A stretch of DNA of 64,000 bases, from positions 1 through 64,000 of the forward strand of contig CAKZOB010000041.1 of NCBI GenBank assembly GCA_937135955.1, written 5' to 3'. Below the pieces are notes generated by a model, which ran no database searches, was not told where the DNA came from, and saw only the letters and a list, made by a program, of their open reading frames with translations. Within the stretch, counting starts at the first letter, position 1. Each line of letters starts with the position of its first letter. Positions 25,563-34,001 of the stretch are shown one piece after another. The position numbers were made by a program, and so were the translations under genes. The DNA comes from an uncultured Anaerolineales bacterium. Its GTDB lineage: Bacteria > Chloroflexota > Anaerolineae > Aggregatilineales > Aggregatilineaceae.

Positions 25563-26906
25563 ATGTCACGACAGATCGTGACCTTCACCGCCCTGGCAAC
25601 GCTGCTCGCGGTAGGGATCGCTGCCTGTGGCGCGAACCTGTTGTCCTCGGCTCAAAGCACCGCCACTGCCACGGCTGCGCCCTCCCTCACGGTTGTGCTG
25701 ACGGACTTCACGCCCGAAACGGAAGCGCAGCGCGCCCCCCGGCCTGCCAGTGCGTCCATACAGATCACGCCCGCCCCTGCCCCCGAAGTCGTGCGGGTAT
25801 GGTGGCCGGACGAACTCTATCCCCAGGATGATGAGCTGGCGCTGGAGACACTGCGGGCACAGTGGGACGGGTTCGCTGAAGCGTACCCCATGCTGACCCT
25901 GGAAGTGCGCCGTAAGCGTAGCAGTGGTCTGGGAGGGATTCTGCCCACCCTGCGCACGGCGGAGCCTGTCGCGCCCAGCGTGCTGCCCGACCTGACGCTC
26001 ATGCGCCGCGCCGACATGATCACCGCCGCCAACGAGGGATTGATCGTGCCTCTCGACGACTGGCTGCCCGCCGACCTGGCCAACAACAATCTGTTGCCAG
26101 GAGTGCGCTCCCTGGGCGAGATCAACGGCGTGCTGTACGGCGTGCCTTATGCGCTCAATGTGGTGCACGCCGCCTACCGCCCGGCGGCTCTGTCTGTGCC
26201 GCCCACCTCTTTCGAAGAAATTCTGGCAACCAGGACGCCGTATCTCTTTCCGGCAGGGGCCATTCCTGTCAGTTGGACGTTGCTGCTGCAATATTTCGCC
26301 GCGGGAGGGCGACTGGTAGACGAGACAGGCGCAGCCGTCCTCGACGCGCAGCCGCTGCTCGATGTGCTCGAATTCTACGCACAGGGAGTGCAGATCGGCC
26401 TGTTTGGCCCTGCCTTGCTGCAGTATGTGCGCTACGAGGACTACTGGAATCGGTTCGTGGCCGCTGCCAGCAACCTGGTGGCGGTAGATACTTCCACGTT
26501 CCTGGGGCGGCGTGACAGCGTCCCCAATGCCCGGCCCGTGTCCATTCCCACCCCGGATGGCACGCCCATCACTGCCCTGGACGGCTGGATGTGGGTGGTC
26601 GCGACCCAGGACCCGGAGCGTTATCAACGGGTGAGCGCCTTCCTGGCCTGGATGATGCGCGTGGGCCAGCAGAGCCTGTTCACCGAAGCATTCGGTATGC
26701 TCCCCTCACAGACGCGCGCCTTGCGCCTGTGGGACGACCGCGAGTATGCTCAATTCGCTCAGGACTTGCTGGCGACGGCGATCCTGGTGCCAGAGGCGCA
26801 GCGCAATAACAATGCCAGTCTGGCGCTCCAGGAAGCGCTGGTGGCTGTGTTGGAAGGGACTGCGCCGGACATAGCCGCCGACAACGCTCTGGCGCGTTTC
26901 GAATAG
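25563..26906 (+). CDS. Solute-binding-protein-like lipoprotein (family 1)
   Basis: 447 aa. The lipoprotein signal peptide ends in lipobox GIAAC (Cys22). A Thr/Ala/Pro-rich linker (about 30-80) leads to a family-1-type binding-protein fold: DLTLMRRADMITAANEGLIV, PLDDWLPA, the GVPYALN region, and DGWMWVVATQDPERYQRVS near residue 345. No permease or ATPase gene is adjacent, so it is an orphan binding protein or works with a transporter elsewhere. SD GAGGAG lies upstream. It is probably in one unit with the ACP gene. Confidence 0.8.
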   Translation: MSRQIVTFTALATLLAVGIAACGANLLSSAQSTATATAAPSLTVVLTDFTPETEAQRAPRPASASIQITPAPAPEVVRVWWPDELYPQDDELALETLRAQWDGFAEAYPMLTLEVRRKRSSGLGGILPTLRTAEPVAPSVLPDLTLMRRADMITAANEGLIVPLDDWLPADLANNNLLPGVRSLGEINGVLYGVPYALNVVHAAYRPAALSVPPTSFEEILATRTPYLFPAGAIPVSWTLLLQYFAAGGRLVDETGAAVLDAQPLLDVLEFYAQGVQIGLFGPALLQYVRYEDYWNRFVAAASNLVAVDTSTFLGRRDSVPNARPVSIPTPDGTPITALDGWMWVVATQDPERYQRVSAFLAWMMRVGQQSLFTEAFGMLPSQTRALRLWDDREYAQFAQDLLATAILVPEAQRNNNASLALQEALVAVLEGTAPDIAADNALARFE

Positions 26907-26944
26907 CTACAGCACGTCATCCCCGCTGCGGACTCCTGCCAGCC

Positions 26945-27820
26945 ATGTACCCGCTCCATCGCCGCGACCGGCGTCCCCAGGGCCAGCCTACCCGTGGCAA
27001 AACCGCGCGTAACCGCTTGCGGCGCGTGGACAATTTCCTGCTGATCTACGCTGGCTCGCTCATTCGCCGCACCGATGGTCTTTTCGCCGCGGCGTTCTTC
27101 GTAGACCTGGGCTACGGGGCCGAGCCATTCACCACCCTGGAGAGTGCAGCCCGTCTGCGCCGCGCCAACCCGCGCCTGCCGGTGCTGGGTGTGGAGATCG
27201 ATCCCGAACGGGTGGCGCGCGCGCTGCCCTACGCCGACGAACTCACGCAATTCCGCCTGGGCGGTTTCAATCTGCCGTTGCAGGCGGGCGAGACGGTGCG
27301 GTTGATCCGCGCCTTCAACGTGCTGCGCCAGTACCAGGAACACGAGGTGCGCGGGGCATGGTTGACCATGGGCTGGCACCTGTTGCCGGACGGCCTGCTC
27401 ATCGAGGGCACCTCAGACCCCCATGGCCGAACATGGGTGGCCAACCTGTTGCGCCGCACGCCGGACGGTCTGCGCTACGAAGGGCTGCTCTTTGGCACCA
27501 ACTTTCGCGGGGGGTTCGCGCCGGAGCTTTTTCAGCCGGTGTTGCCGAAGAACTGCATTCACCGCGTGATCCCCGGCGAGCGCATCAATGACTTCCTGGA
27601 TGCCTGGAAGCTCGCTGCCCGCCAGACAGTCGCCTACCGCGCCTGGGGGCCGCGCCAGTGGTTCTCCGCCAGCGCGCGAGAGCTGGCCGCGCAGGGCTGG
27701 CCGGTAGATGTGCGCCGTCGCCTGCTTTACCAGGGCTATCTGCTATGGAAAGACAGCCCCGGCGAAAAGTTTCTGCCTTTTGAGTTCGGGCCTTGGCCTG
27801 ACCTTCTTCCCTATTCCTGA
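26945..27820 (+). CDS. Class I SAM-dependent methyltransferase-like protein
   Basis: 291 aa. A basic N-terminus (about 1-35) precedes VDLGYGAEPFTTLES, which matches motif I of a methyltransferase subfamily with DLGxGxxPxTTxE. The next strand ends VLGVEIDPERV, the acidic residue that would hold the SAM ribose. Later segments (WHLLPDGLLIEGTSDPHGR) fit the family. The C-terminal 100 residues contain an Arg-rich helix and WFSASARELAAQGWPVD. The substrate is unknown. No SD is visible before the ATG. It follows the lipoprotein gene by 38 bp. Confidence 0.72.
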   Translation: MYPLHRRDRRPQGQPTRGKTARNRLRRVDNFLLIYAGSLIRRTDGLFAAAFFVDLGYGAEPFTTLESAARLRRANPRLPVLGVEIDPERVARALPYADELTQFRLGGFNLPLQAGETVRLIRAFNVLRQYQEHEVRGAWLTMGWHLLPDGLLIEGTSDPHGRTWVANLLRRTPDGLRYEGLLFGTNFRGGFAPELFQPVLPKNCIHRVIPGERINDFLDAWKLAARQTVAYRAWGPRQWFSASARELAAQGWPVDVRRRLLYQGYLLWKDSPGEKFLPFEFGPWPDLLPYS

Positions 27821-27881
27821 TCAACGAGTTCGGGCAGACATCGAGCCTGGCAGGCAGCGGTCGCCGCCGTTTGGCTTTCGC

Positions 27882-29027
27882 TCAGCCGGACAGTTGCGGC
27901 AGGCTGATGCGGAACACGCTGCCCACGCCAACCTTGCTGCGGGCGCGGACATGACCCCCATGGCGCTCAACGATGGTCTTGACGATGGACAGTCCCAGGC
28001 CGCTGCCATCTACGTCGGAAGCGTGACCGCGATTCACACGGTAGAACGCATCGAACAGGTGCGGCAAGTCCTCTGCCGGGACGCCAATTCCCGTGTCCGC
28101 CACTACAATCAACGCCCGACCATCCCATCCCCTGGCCCGCACTGTCACCCGCCCGCCAGGATGGGTATAGTTCAGGGCGTTGACCAGCAGATTGTCAATG
28201 ACGCGCGTCATGGCGTCGGGGTCTACCAGCACGACCACATCTTGCGCGGGTGGGACATACGTCAGGGCAACTTCCCGCTGCTCCGCCAGCCGATGGAATG
28301 AGCCAACCACCCGGGCCAGAAAGTCGCTCAGCGACACTGTGGTGGGCCGCAGGTGCTCGCCAGTTTCCATTTGCGCCAGGTCCAGCATGTCGGTGACCAG
28401 GCGGCGCATCTTCTCCACATTGCTGCGGATGGCCTGCCGGGCTTCCTCCATTAGCGGGCGGTGCTCCTCGGCAACGGCGATATGTTCCAACACAGTGGTG
28501 TAGCCAAGGATCACGTTGAGCGGGTTGCGCAGATCGTGCGTGGCCATGCGGATGAACTCGTCTTTCATCCGGCTGAGCGATTCAAAGGTCTGCCGATCCT
28601 GGCGGCGTAGCGCTTCGATTTCGCGGCGCTGACGAACCAGCGTGATCTGACCGGCCACGCGCGCCCGCACCTCGCGGAACCTGAAGGGTCGGGTGATGTA
28701 ATCCACGCCGCCGACCTCAAAGCCCCTGACGATATCCTCGGTTTCGGTCAGAGCGCTGATGAAGATGATCGGGATGTCACATGTGCGCGGGTCGGCCTTG
28801 AGCACCTGGCATACCTGGTAGCCGTCCATGATCGGCATGGCGATATCGAGCAAGATCAGATCGGGCTGCAGCGTTCGCGCTATCTCCAGGGCTGCCGGAC
28901 CGTTCGTGGCTTCGTACACGGAGTAGTGGTGGGTCAACAACATGTCAGCCAGCAGGCGTAGGTTGGCATGATTGTCATCCACCACCAGAACACTGGCATG
29001 AGCCTGATTCTCCGCCTGATCGGACAT
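27882..29027 (-). CDS. Receiver-histidine kinase hybrid
   Basis: 381 aa. The ATG at 29027 has GGAGGGG directly upstream, so the longer ORF is not used. The receiver domain (about 12-130) has VLVVDDNHANLRL and phospho-Asp in LILLDIAMP. A short coiled coil leads to HisKA (H box MATHDLRNPLNVI), then HATPase_c with the N box DNLLVNALNY, G1 DTGIGVP and G2 GSGLGLSIV. No membrane segment or sensor domain is seen, so the kinase is cytoplasmic and probably takes its input by phosphorylation of its own receiver. It converges with the methyltransferase gene. Confidence 0.95.
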   Translation of the reverse strand: MSDQAENQAHASVLVVDDNHANLRLLADMLLTHHYSVYEATNGPAALEIARTLQPDLILLDIAMPIMDGYQVCQVLKADPRTCDIPIIFISALTETEDIVRGFEVGGVDYITRPFRFREVRARVAGQITLVRQRREIEALRRQDRQTFESLSRMKDEFIRMATHDLRNPLNVILGYTTVLEHIAVAEEHRPLMEEARQAIRSNVEKMRRLVTDMLDLAQMETGEHLRPTTVSLSDFLARVVGSFHRLAEQREVALTYVPPAQDVVVLVDPDAMTRVIDNLLVNALNYTHPGGRVTVRARGWDGRALIVVADTGIGVPAEDLPHLFDAFYRVNRGHASDVDGSGLGLSIVKTIVERHGGHVRARSKVGVGSVFRISLPQLSG

Positions 29028-29272
29028 TCCCCCTCCTTGGTTCCCACTCCCGCTTGGCACAGCGCCGGGCAGTCTATCTCTCCCACCGTGCGCTCACCCT
29101 GGCAGTCGGACGTTGGGTGGAATAGTTCTGGCAGAACGAGGTCTCGTCGCTGCCAGTGGCTCTCCGGACACCAAGTAGCCGTAATTTCTAACGGATCAGT
29201 ATAACAGAGACCGAATAGCGCGCCAGAGCGGTGGGGTGTGCAGGATGTGTCGGGCTATTGGCTGCACTTTGG

Positions 29273-29333
29273 TTGACCTCATCCCCAGCCTTGCTGCGCC
29301 TGGCTCGCCAGCGCCGAGCGGGGGTGAGGTCAA
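29273..29333 (+). repeat. Dispersed palindromic repeat, copy 3 (core hairpin only)
   Basis: TTGACCTCATCCCC (29273-29286) and GGGGGTGAGGTCAA (29320-29333) pair in 13 of 14 positions around the GCGCC-rich core seen in the other copies. The rest of 29028-29491 holds no gene; it has a short stretch (about 29240-29266) repeated on the minus strand near 31280-31305 and the terminator at 29430-29462. Confidence 0.75.
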
Positions 29334-29429
29334 CGCTCCCCGTGTCAAGCGGAGTCGCCAATACCCTTGCACACCTTCCTATCGGCCTGCTTTCTGCGCA
29401 CGGAGCCGTGCTCTCTGTCGCGTCATGGC

Positions 29430-29462
29430 AAAAAAGCGCCGTTGGCTGGGCGGGACGGCGCT
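29430..29462 (-). terminator. Rho-independent terminator of the BTAD regulator gene
   Basis: AGCGCCGT (29435-29442) and ACGGCGCT (29455-29462) form an 8-bp stem; on the minus strand it is followed by six T (29430-29435). It lies 30 bp past the stop codon at 29492. Confidence 0.85.
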
Positions 29463-29491
29463 CTTCTTGACCTGGTGAGATAGGCAATGTC

Positions 29492-30763
29492 TCAGCGCGA
29501 GCGGATAGACTCCAGCAGGCGGCGCGTCTGTTCGCCAGGCGCGATCTTGAACATGCGCTGCAGCGTGCGTTCCAGATGCCGGTATTGGGCGATCGCGTCG
29601 TCAATGCGCCCCTGTTGGTGATAGATCGTCATCACGTCACGGTGTACGTCTTCCCAATCTGGCTTTTCGCGCAGCGCGCGCAGCAGATAGCCCAGCGCCC
29701 GGTCGAGTTCGCCGCGGCGCTGATGATAGCGTCCCAGGTTGATCAGCGCCTGCGCATATTTGCTCTGCAGCTCTTCACGACGTTGCTGTACCCAGGGTAC
29801 TTCAATATCGGCCAGGAACGAGGAACGGTAGAGCTGCACGGCTTTGTACCACAGGGCAGGCGCTTCGTCCTCGTATTCGATGGCCGCGCTAAGGGCGGAT
29901 TCGAACAGGCGCGCGTCGTAGTGAATGCGCACCTTGGGCGAGGGCACATAGAAACCCGCTTGATAGCTGGTCAGTTCGTGCCCCAGCCGTTCGGAGACCT
30001 TGCGTTTGGTGACGTGAAAGACGTTCGTCGCCTCTTTGATGCCCATGTGAGGCCAGAACACGCTGAAAATCTGGTTGCGGGTGACCATGGGATGGTCTAC
30101 GAAGAAGTAGAACAGATAGCGGGGCAGCGACCCTTCCCAACTGAGGATTGGTCGCCCGTTCATGTAGACGTGCCCGCCGGACAGGGCGAACACTTCTAGC
30201 TGCGCCCGCCCTTCTTCGTCGCCGAAGATGCCGCCGTTCATCGCCTGGTCATTGCCCAGCACCGCCGCCCGCCCATAGCGCACCAGGTCGCTCCAGGGCT
30301 GCACGTCGAGCAGGCGGGCGTTGATCGCCACCTGGCCCCCGGCAGGCAATTTGTCGGCCAGGGCACGGAAGAAGCGCCCGGCAGCAGTGTCGAACGTCAG
30401 CAGATCGAACTGATCCAGCAACAGCAGAAAAGGTGTGCCCAGCGCCTGTTGCAAGTCGGCGACCAGTGCTGCCGCCAGGTCTTCCGGGCGAGCTTTGGCG
30501 TCGAGCGCGGCCTGCGTCTGCGCGCCGAAGGGCACGGGCAGGGTCACGCCGGTGATCAGATGCCGCAGCCACCCGGTCAACGTCGTGTCTTCCGCGCCCA
30601 GGGAGTAGTACACGACCTGATGGGGATAGCTGTCCAACAACAGCGCCACCAGCGCTGCCCGGCTACGGTGACGCGGATAGATCAACAGAAAAGGGTGATC
30701 GCGAAGTCGCTGCTCAAGGAGTGGACGGGTCGTCTCAGTCAGGATTTCCAGATATGCGGGCAT
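29492..30763 (-). CDS. BTAD-domain transcriptional regulator with degenerate ATPase-like N-terminus
   Basis: 423 aa, SD AGAGG before the ATG at 30763. Residues about 1-180 look like a STAND/MalT-type ATPase (hydrophobic Walker-B-like LLLLDQFDLL), but the P-loop position reads YPRHRSRAAL, so ATP binding is probably lost. An OmpR-type winged helix follows (about 190-275: PRYLFYFFVDHPMVTRNQIF, then FHVTKRKVSERLG), then a BTAD/TPR domain (about 285-420). Such SARP/MalT-like regulators activate a target operon; which one is unknown. It may act with the inverted repeat at 30841-30856 in its own upstream region. Confidence 0.85.
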   Translation of the reverse strand: MPAYLEILTETTRPLLEQRLRDHPFLLIYPRHRSRAALVALLLDSYPHQVVYYSLGAEDTTLTGWLRHLITGVTLPVPFGAQTQAALDAKARPEDLAAALVADLQQALGTPFLLLLDQFDLLTFDTAAGRFFRALADKLPAGGQVAINARLLDVQPWSDLVRYGRAAVLGNDQAMNGGIFGDEEGRAQLEVFALSGGHVYMNGRPILSWEGSLPRYLFYFFVDHPMVTRNQIFSVFWPHMGIKEATNVFHVTKRKVSERLGHELTSYQAGFYVPSPKVRIHYDARLFESALSAAIEYEDEAPALWYKAVQLYRSSFLADIEVPWVQQRREELQSKYAQALINLGRYHQRRGELDRALGYLLRALREKPDWEDVHRDVMTIYHQQGRIDDAIAQYRHLERTLQRMFKIAPGEQTRRLLESIRSR

Positions 30764-31074
30764 GGTTACCTCTTCTGCCTAGGGCGGATACACTATACCG
30801 CCGGCCCCCGGGTCCCCACCCCTGGCATACTAGCGATATTACAAACGATAGTTTGTCTATAGAGAATGGTTAAGCAGTCTGACAACTTAGCATTTTAATT
30901 ATGCCAGTGGTCAAATTCTATGTCAATGGGTGTTTAAGCCAATTTGGCCGCAAACCAGAATGATATAGTAGATCAGGGTGGCCTGACCGTCAACAAACAG
31001 GCGAAAGGGGTGCATTTGGAGATGACAAGTTTACCACGGAAAGTACAGGGGGCATGCAGAAAGATACTGCGTTC
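30764..31074. other. AT-rich intergenic stretch with inverted repeat
   Basis: About 200 bp (30830-31030) is clearly richer in A and T than the rest of the window. It contains the inverted repeat ACAAAC-GATA-GTTTGT at 30841-30856, a possible operator about 80 bp before the BTAD gene. No gene is seen. This is the likely control region of the BTAD gene and perhaps a transferred or relaxed stretch. Confidence 0.45.
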
Positions 31075-31250
31075 CAGGGGGATTGCATCAAACCGCTTGC
31101 CGCTTTACCTCACCCCCAGCCTCGCGCCAGCGCCGAGCGGGGGTGAGGTCAACCAGAAGCTCACACCTGAGCTTACTGCCATGCCGCGGGCGACAGGCGA
31201 TGACCATAGTAAGTCCCCTCGCCCCACGACGCAGTCGCGAGGGAGAAGGG
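31075..31250 (+). repeat. Dispersed palindromic repeat, copy 4, with terminator-like extension
   Basis: 31075-31190 matches the consensus: CAGGGGGATTGCATCAAACC, TTACCTCACCCCCAGCCTCG, GCGCCGAGCGGGGGTGAGGT, CAACCAGAAGCTCACACCTG. The inner insert of copy 2 is missing. At 31214-31250 the stretch CCCCTCGCCCCACGACGCAG is nearly the same as the terminator at 44230-44276 but lacks the T-run. Confidence 0.8.
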
Positions 31251-31403
31251 ATTGAGGGATGAGGGGCAGCAGACTGCAGCAAACTGCCCGACACATCTTG
31301 TACACGCCCGCCGGAGATTACGCCTGTGTTTCTAACCGCGTCTGTGGTAAAAATGGCAACGCTGCCGCCAACCTGACGCGCGGCTGTTCAGCAGGATGAG
31401 ACT

Positions 31404-32036
31404 ATGACCGGGCGAAAATCCCCTCGTCAGTTCAATACCCTGACCGACTACATGCGCTACCGCACCGCGGGGCTTACCTCCGCTGTGGGACGCTGGCTCC
31501 ATGCTCGCGGCGTGCACCCCGACCTGATCACTTTTGTGGGGCTGCTGGTGGTCGCGGTCGCGGCCTACCTGGCTTCGCAGGGTGAGTTCTTCTGGGCGGC
31601 CATCGTCATCATCGCGGGCGCGCCGCTGGATGCTGTAGATGGGGCCGTGGCCCGCGCCATGGGCCGCACCGACAAGTTTGGCGCGCTGTGGGATTCGGTG
31701 CTGGATCGCTATGCCGACGGCTTTCTGTTCATGGCCCTGGCCTACTACTACAGTCAGGCGGGCAATCAGACGGCGATGGTGCTGGCTGTGCTGGCCTTGC
31801 TGGGCACCGAACTGGTCAGCTATGCGCGGGCGCGCGCCGAAGGCATCAACATTGACTGCAAGGTGGGCCTTTTCACGCGCATGGAACGCATGGTGGTCAT
31901 CCTGGCCATGCTGCTGACCGGTTACGTGATCGCCGGGCTGTGGGTGCTGGCCATCGGCACCAACTTCACCGTAGCGCAGCGCGTGTGGCATGTCTATCGC
32001 GTCATTCAACGCCAGAAACAGGAGAAGAGCGCATGA
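31404..32036 (+). CDS. CDP-alcohol phosphatidyltransferase family protein
   Basis: 210 aa with about five or six membrane segments. The CDP-OH-P signature D-x2-DG-x2-AR-x(7,8)-G-x3-D-x3-D is complete (DAVDGAVARAMGR, then GALWDSVLDR). It transfers a phosphatidyl group from CDP-diacylglycerol to an alcohol head group, such as glycerol 3-phosphate or an inositol phosphate; the head group cannot be decided from the sequence. SD AGGATGA precedes the ATG. Its stop overlaps the lgt start by 4 nt (ATGA), giving a two-gene membrane-lipid operon. Confidence 0.92.
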   Translation: MTGRKSPRQFNTLTDYMRYRTAGLTSAVGRWLHARGVHPDLITFVGLLVVAVAAYLASQGEFFWAAIVIIAGAPLDAVDGAVARAMGRTDKFGALWDSVLDRYADGFLFMALAYYYSQAGNQTAMVLAVLALLGTELVSYARARAEGINIDCKVGLFTRMERMVVILAMLLTGYVIAGLWVLAIGTNFTVAQRVWHVYRVIQRQKQEKSA

Positions 32037-32884
32037 CCTTTCACCGCCGCGGCCTGGAGATCGGCCCCTTCAACCTGTTCGGCCTGGAGATCAACCCGAC
32101 CTTTCACTGGTACGGGCTGATCATCGTCGGGGGGATTCTGGCGGCGGCCCTGCTCGTCAGTTGGATGGCCCGTCGCGAGAAGGACAAAGACCCCGCGCAT
32201 GTCTGGGACGGACTGCTGTGGGTGGTGGCCCTGGCGGTGATCTTCGCGCGGCTGTGGCATGTGCTATTCCCCTCGGTGTCGTCGGTCGAGGCCGGGCGCA
32301 CGGCAAAATGGTATCTCACGCACCCCTTCGACCTGCACGACGGCCCGTTCATCATCTGGAGCGGCGGCCTGTCCATCTTCGGCGCGGTGATCGGCGGGGC
32401 GCTGGGGGTAGTGCTCTATGCCCGCAAACACCGCCTCGATGCGCTGGGCTGGCTGGATATGGCAGCGGTCGCCGTGCCGCTGGGACAGGCGATCGGGCGT
32501 TGGGGCAACTACGTCAACGAAGAGCTGTACGGCAAGCCGACCGATCTGCCCTGGGGACTGCGCATCAGCAATCCCCCGCCCGAATACGCGCCGGGCACGC
32601 GCTTTCACCCGCTCTTCCTGTACGAATCCCTGTGGAATCTGGCCGCGACAGCCGTGCTACTGTTCGTCTGGCTGCGCTATCGCGACCGGCTGAAGAAGGG
32701 CGATTTTCTGTTGCTGTATATGATCTCCTACGGCACGGTGCGCTTCCTGCTGGAATTCCTGCGCATTGAGGTCACGCTGGCCGGAGGGGTCAACGTCTCG
32801 CAGGTGGTCAGTGCGGCAATGGTGATCGTGGCGGCGCTTTTGTTGGTCTACCGGCACCGCGTCACTTTGCTGCGCCGCGCCTGA
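32033..32884 (+). CDS. lgt: Prolipoprotein diacylglyceryl transferase
   Basis: 283 aa. The ATG at 32033 is chosen because it overlaps the previous stop (ATGA) and follows AGGAG; the longer ORF from 31940 is a frame artefact. The Lgt signature GRWGNYVNEELYG (about 143-155) carries the essential Arg and the conserved Asn and Glu, and FHPLFLYESLWN contains the HPxxxYE segment. Seven membrane segments are plausible. Lgt moves diacylglycerol from phosphatidylglycerol onto the lipobox cysteine. The window has lipoprotein substrates (at 121 and 25563), and the adjacent phosphatidyltransferase could supply the phospholipid. Confidence 0.97.
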   Translation: MTFHRRGLEIGPFNLFGLEINPTFHWYGLIIVGGILAAALLVSWMARREKDKDPAHVWDGLLWVVALAVIFARLWHVLFPSVSSVEAGRTAKWYLTHPFDLHDGPFIIWSGGLSIFGAVIGGALGVVLYARKHRLDALGWLDMAAVAVPLGQAIGRWGNYVNEELYGKPTDLPWGLRISNPPPEYAPGTRFHPLFLYESLWNLAATAVLLFVWLRYRDRLKKGDFLLLYMISYGTVRFLLEFLRIEVTLAGGVNVSQVVSAAMVIVAALLLVYRHRVTLLRRA

Positions 32885-32939
32885 TATTCAGACAAAATTC
32901 ACACATCGCCCTCTTGGAACAACGCTCCCTGGTTTTACA

Positions 32940-33056
32940 ATCTGAGTCAGGAGTTTTGCGTCTGGAGTTCTGAGTTAGCCAACCGTTGCGTTTGAGACCT
33001 CGCTCAACTCTCGTCTCCAGACTCCCGATTCGCAACTCAGGACTCCAGACTCGCCT
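32940..33056. repeat. Second short repeat family (GTCTGGAGT type), inverted pair
   Basis: GTCTGGAGTTCTGAGTT (left) and the reverse complement of AACTCAGGACTCCAGAC (right) form a near-perfect inverted pair across the gap before the ABC ATPase gene. Related pieces occur at about 44350-44385 and 48560-48595. Confidence 0.55.
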
Positions 33057-34001
33057 ATGATCGAGACGTTCGAACTCACCAAGGACTTCCGCGACTTCCG
33101 CGCCGTGGATCGCGTGACCTTCACCGTCGAGCCGGGGATGATCTTCGCCATCCTGGGGCCAAACGGCGCGGGGAAGACCACGACTGTGCGCATACTCACC
33201 TCCATTCTGCAGCCGACGGCGGGTTGGGCGCGCGTGGCGGGCTACGACGTGGTTGCTCAGCCAACCGCTGTGCGCGCTTCGGTGGGTGTGCTCACCGAGC
33301 AACACGGCCTGTACGAGCGCATGAAGGCCGAAGAATACCTGGACTTCTTCGCCCGCATCTACGATCTGCCCGCCGATGTGCGGCGGCAGCGCCCGCGGCA
33401 GTTGATGGAGCACTTCGGGTTGGGCGACGCGCTCGACAAACGCCTGGGCGAATACTCGAAGGGTATGAAGCAAAAGCTGGCCCTGGTGCGCGCCATGCTG
33501 CACGATCCGCCCGTGTTGCTGCTCGACGAGCCGACTTCGGCGATGGACCCACAGAGCGCCAAGCTGGTGCGCGAGGCGATCAAGGAGCTGCGGCGCGCCG
33601 AGCGCACCATCGCCATCACCACGCACAACCTGATCGAAGCGCAAGACCTGGCCGACCGCATTGCCGTCATCCGGCAAGGGCGCATCATCGCCAACGGCAC
33701 TTTTCGCGAACTGGCACAGCGCTTCGCTGGCACGCCGCTGATGGAACTGCGCCTGACGCAACACCTCAACGGGGCGCTGGAACTGCTGCGCGACATGGTA
33801 ACCGTCGTGGAGACCGGCGATTGTTGGCTGCGCTATCAGGCCTCCGATCCGGCGGCGACCAATCCCCAGGTGATCCGCCGTCTGACCGGCGCGGGTCTGG
33901 ACATCGTCACGCTCAGCGAGGTATCGCGCACGCTGGAGGACGTCTATTTGCAGATCGTGGCCGAAGATGAAGGAATGACCGCGCATGAGCAGTCTGGCTG
34001 A
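33057..34001 (+). CDS. ABC transporter ATP-binding protein (exporter, ABC-2 type)
   Basis: 314 aa. Walker A GPNGAGKTTT (about 34-43), Q-loop region LTEQHGLYERM, signature EYSKGMKQK, Walker B VLLLDEPTSAMDP and the H-loop ITTHN are all present. The C-terminal 90 residues are the extension seen in CcmA/NatA-like exporter ATPases. It works with the permease whose start lies inside its last codons (17-bp overlap). The start has no clear SD and lies directly after a repeat. Confidence 0.93.
   Translation: MIETFELTKDFRDFRAVDRVTFTVEPGMIFAILGPNGAGKTTTVRILTSILQPTAGWARVAGYDVVAQPTAVRASVGVLTEQHGLYERMKAEEYLDFFARIYDLPADVRRQRPRQLMEHFGLGDALDKRLGEYSKGMKQKLALVRAMLHDPPVLLLDEPTSAMDPQSAKLVREAIKELRRAERTIAITTHNLIEAQDLADRIAVIRQGRIIANGTFRELAQRFAGTPLMELRLTQHLNGALELLRDMVTVVETGDCWLRYQASDPAATNPQVIRRLTGAGLDIVTLSEVSRTLEDVYLQIVAEDEGMTAHEQSG

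Noticed and set aside
32033-32884. Alternative start for lgt at 31940
   Set aside because: Reads the out-of-frame end of the upstream gene; the overlap start at 32033 follows AGGAG and matches the normal Lgt N-terminus.
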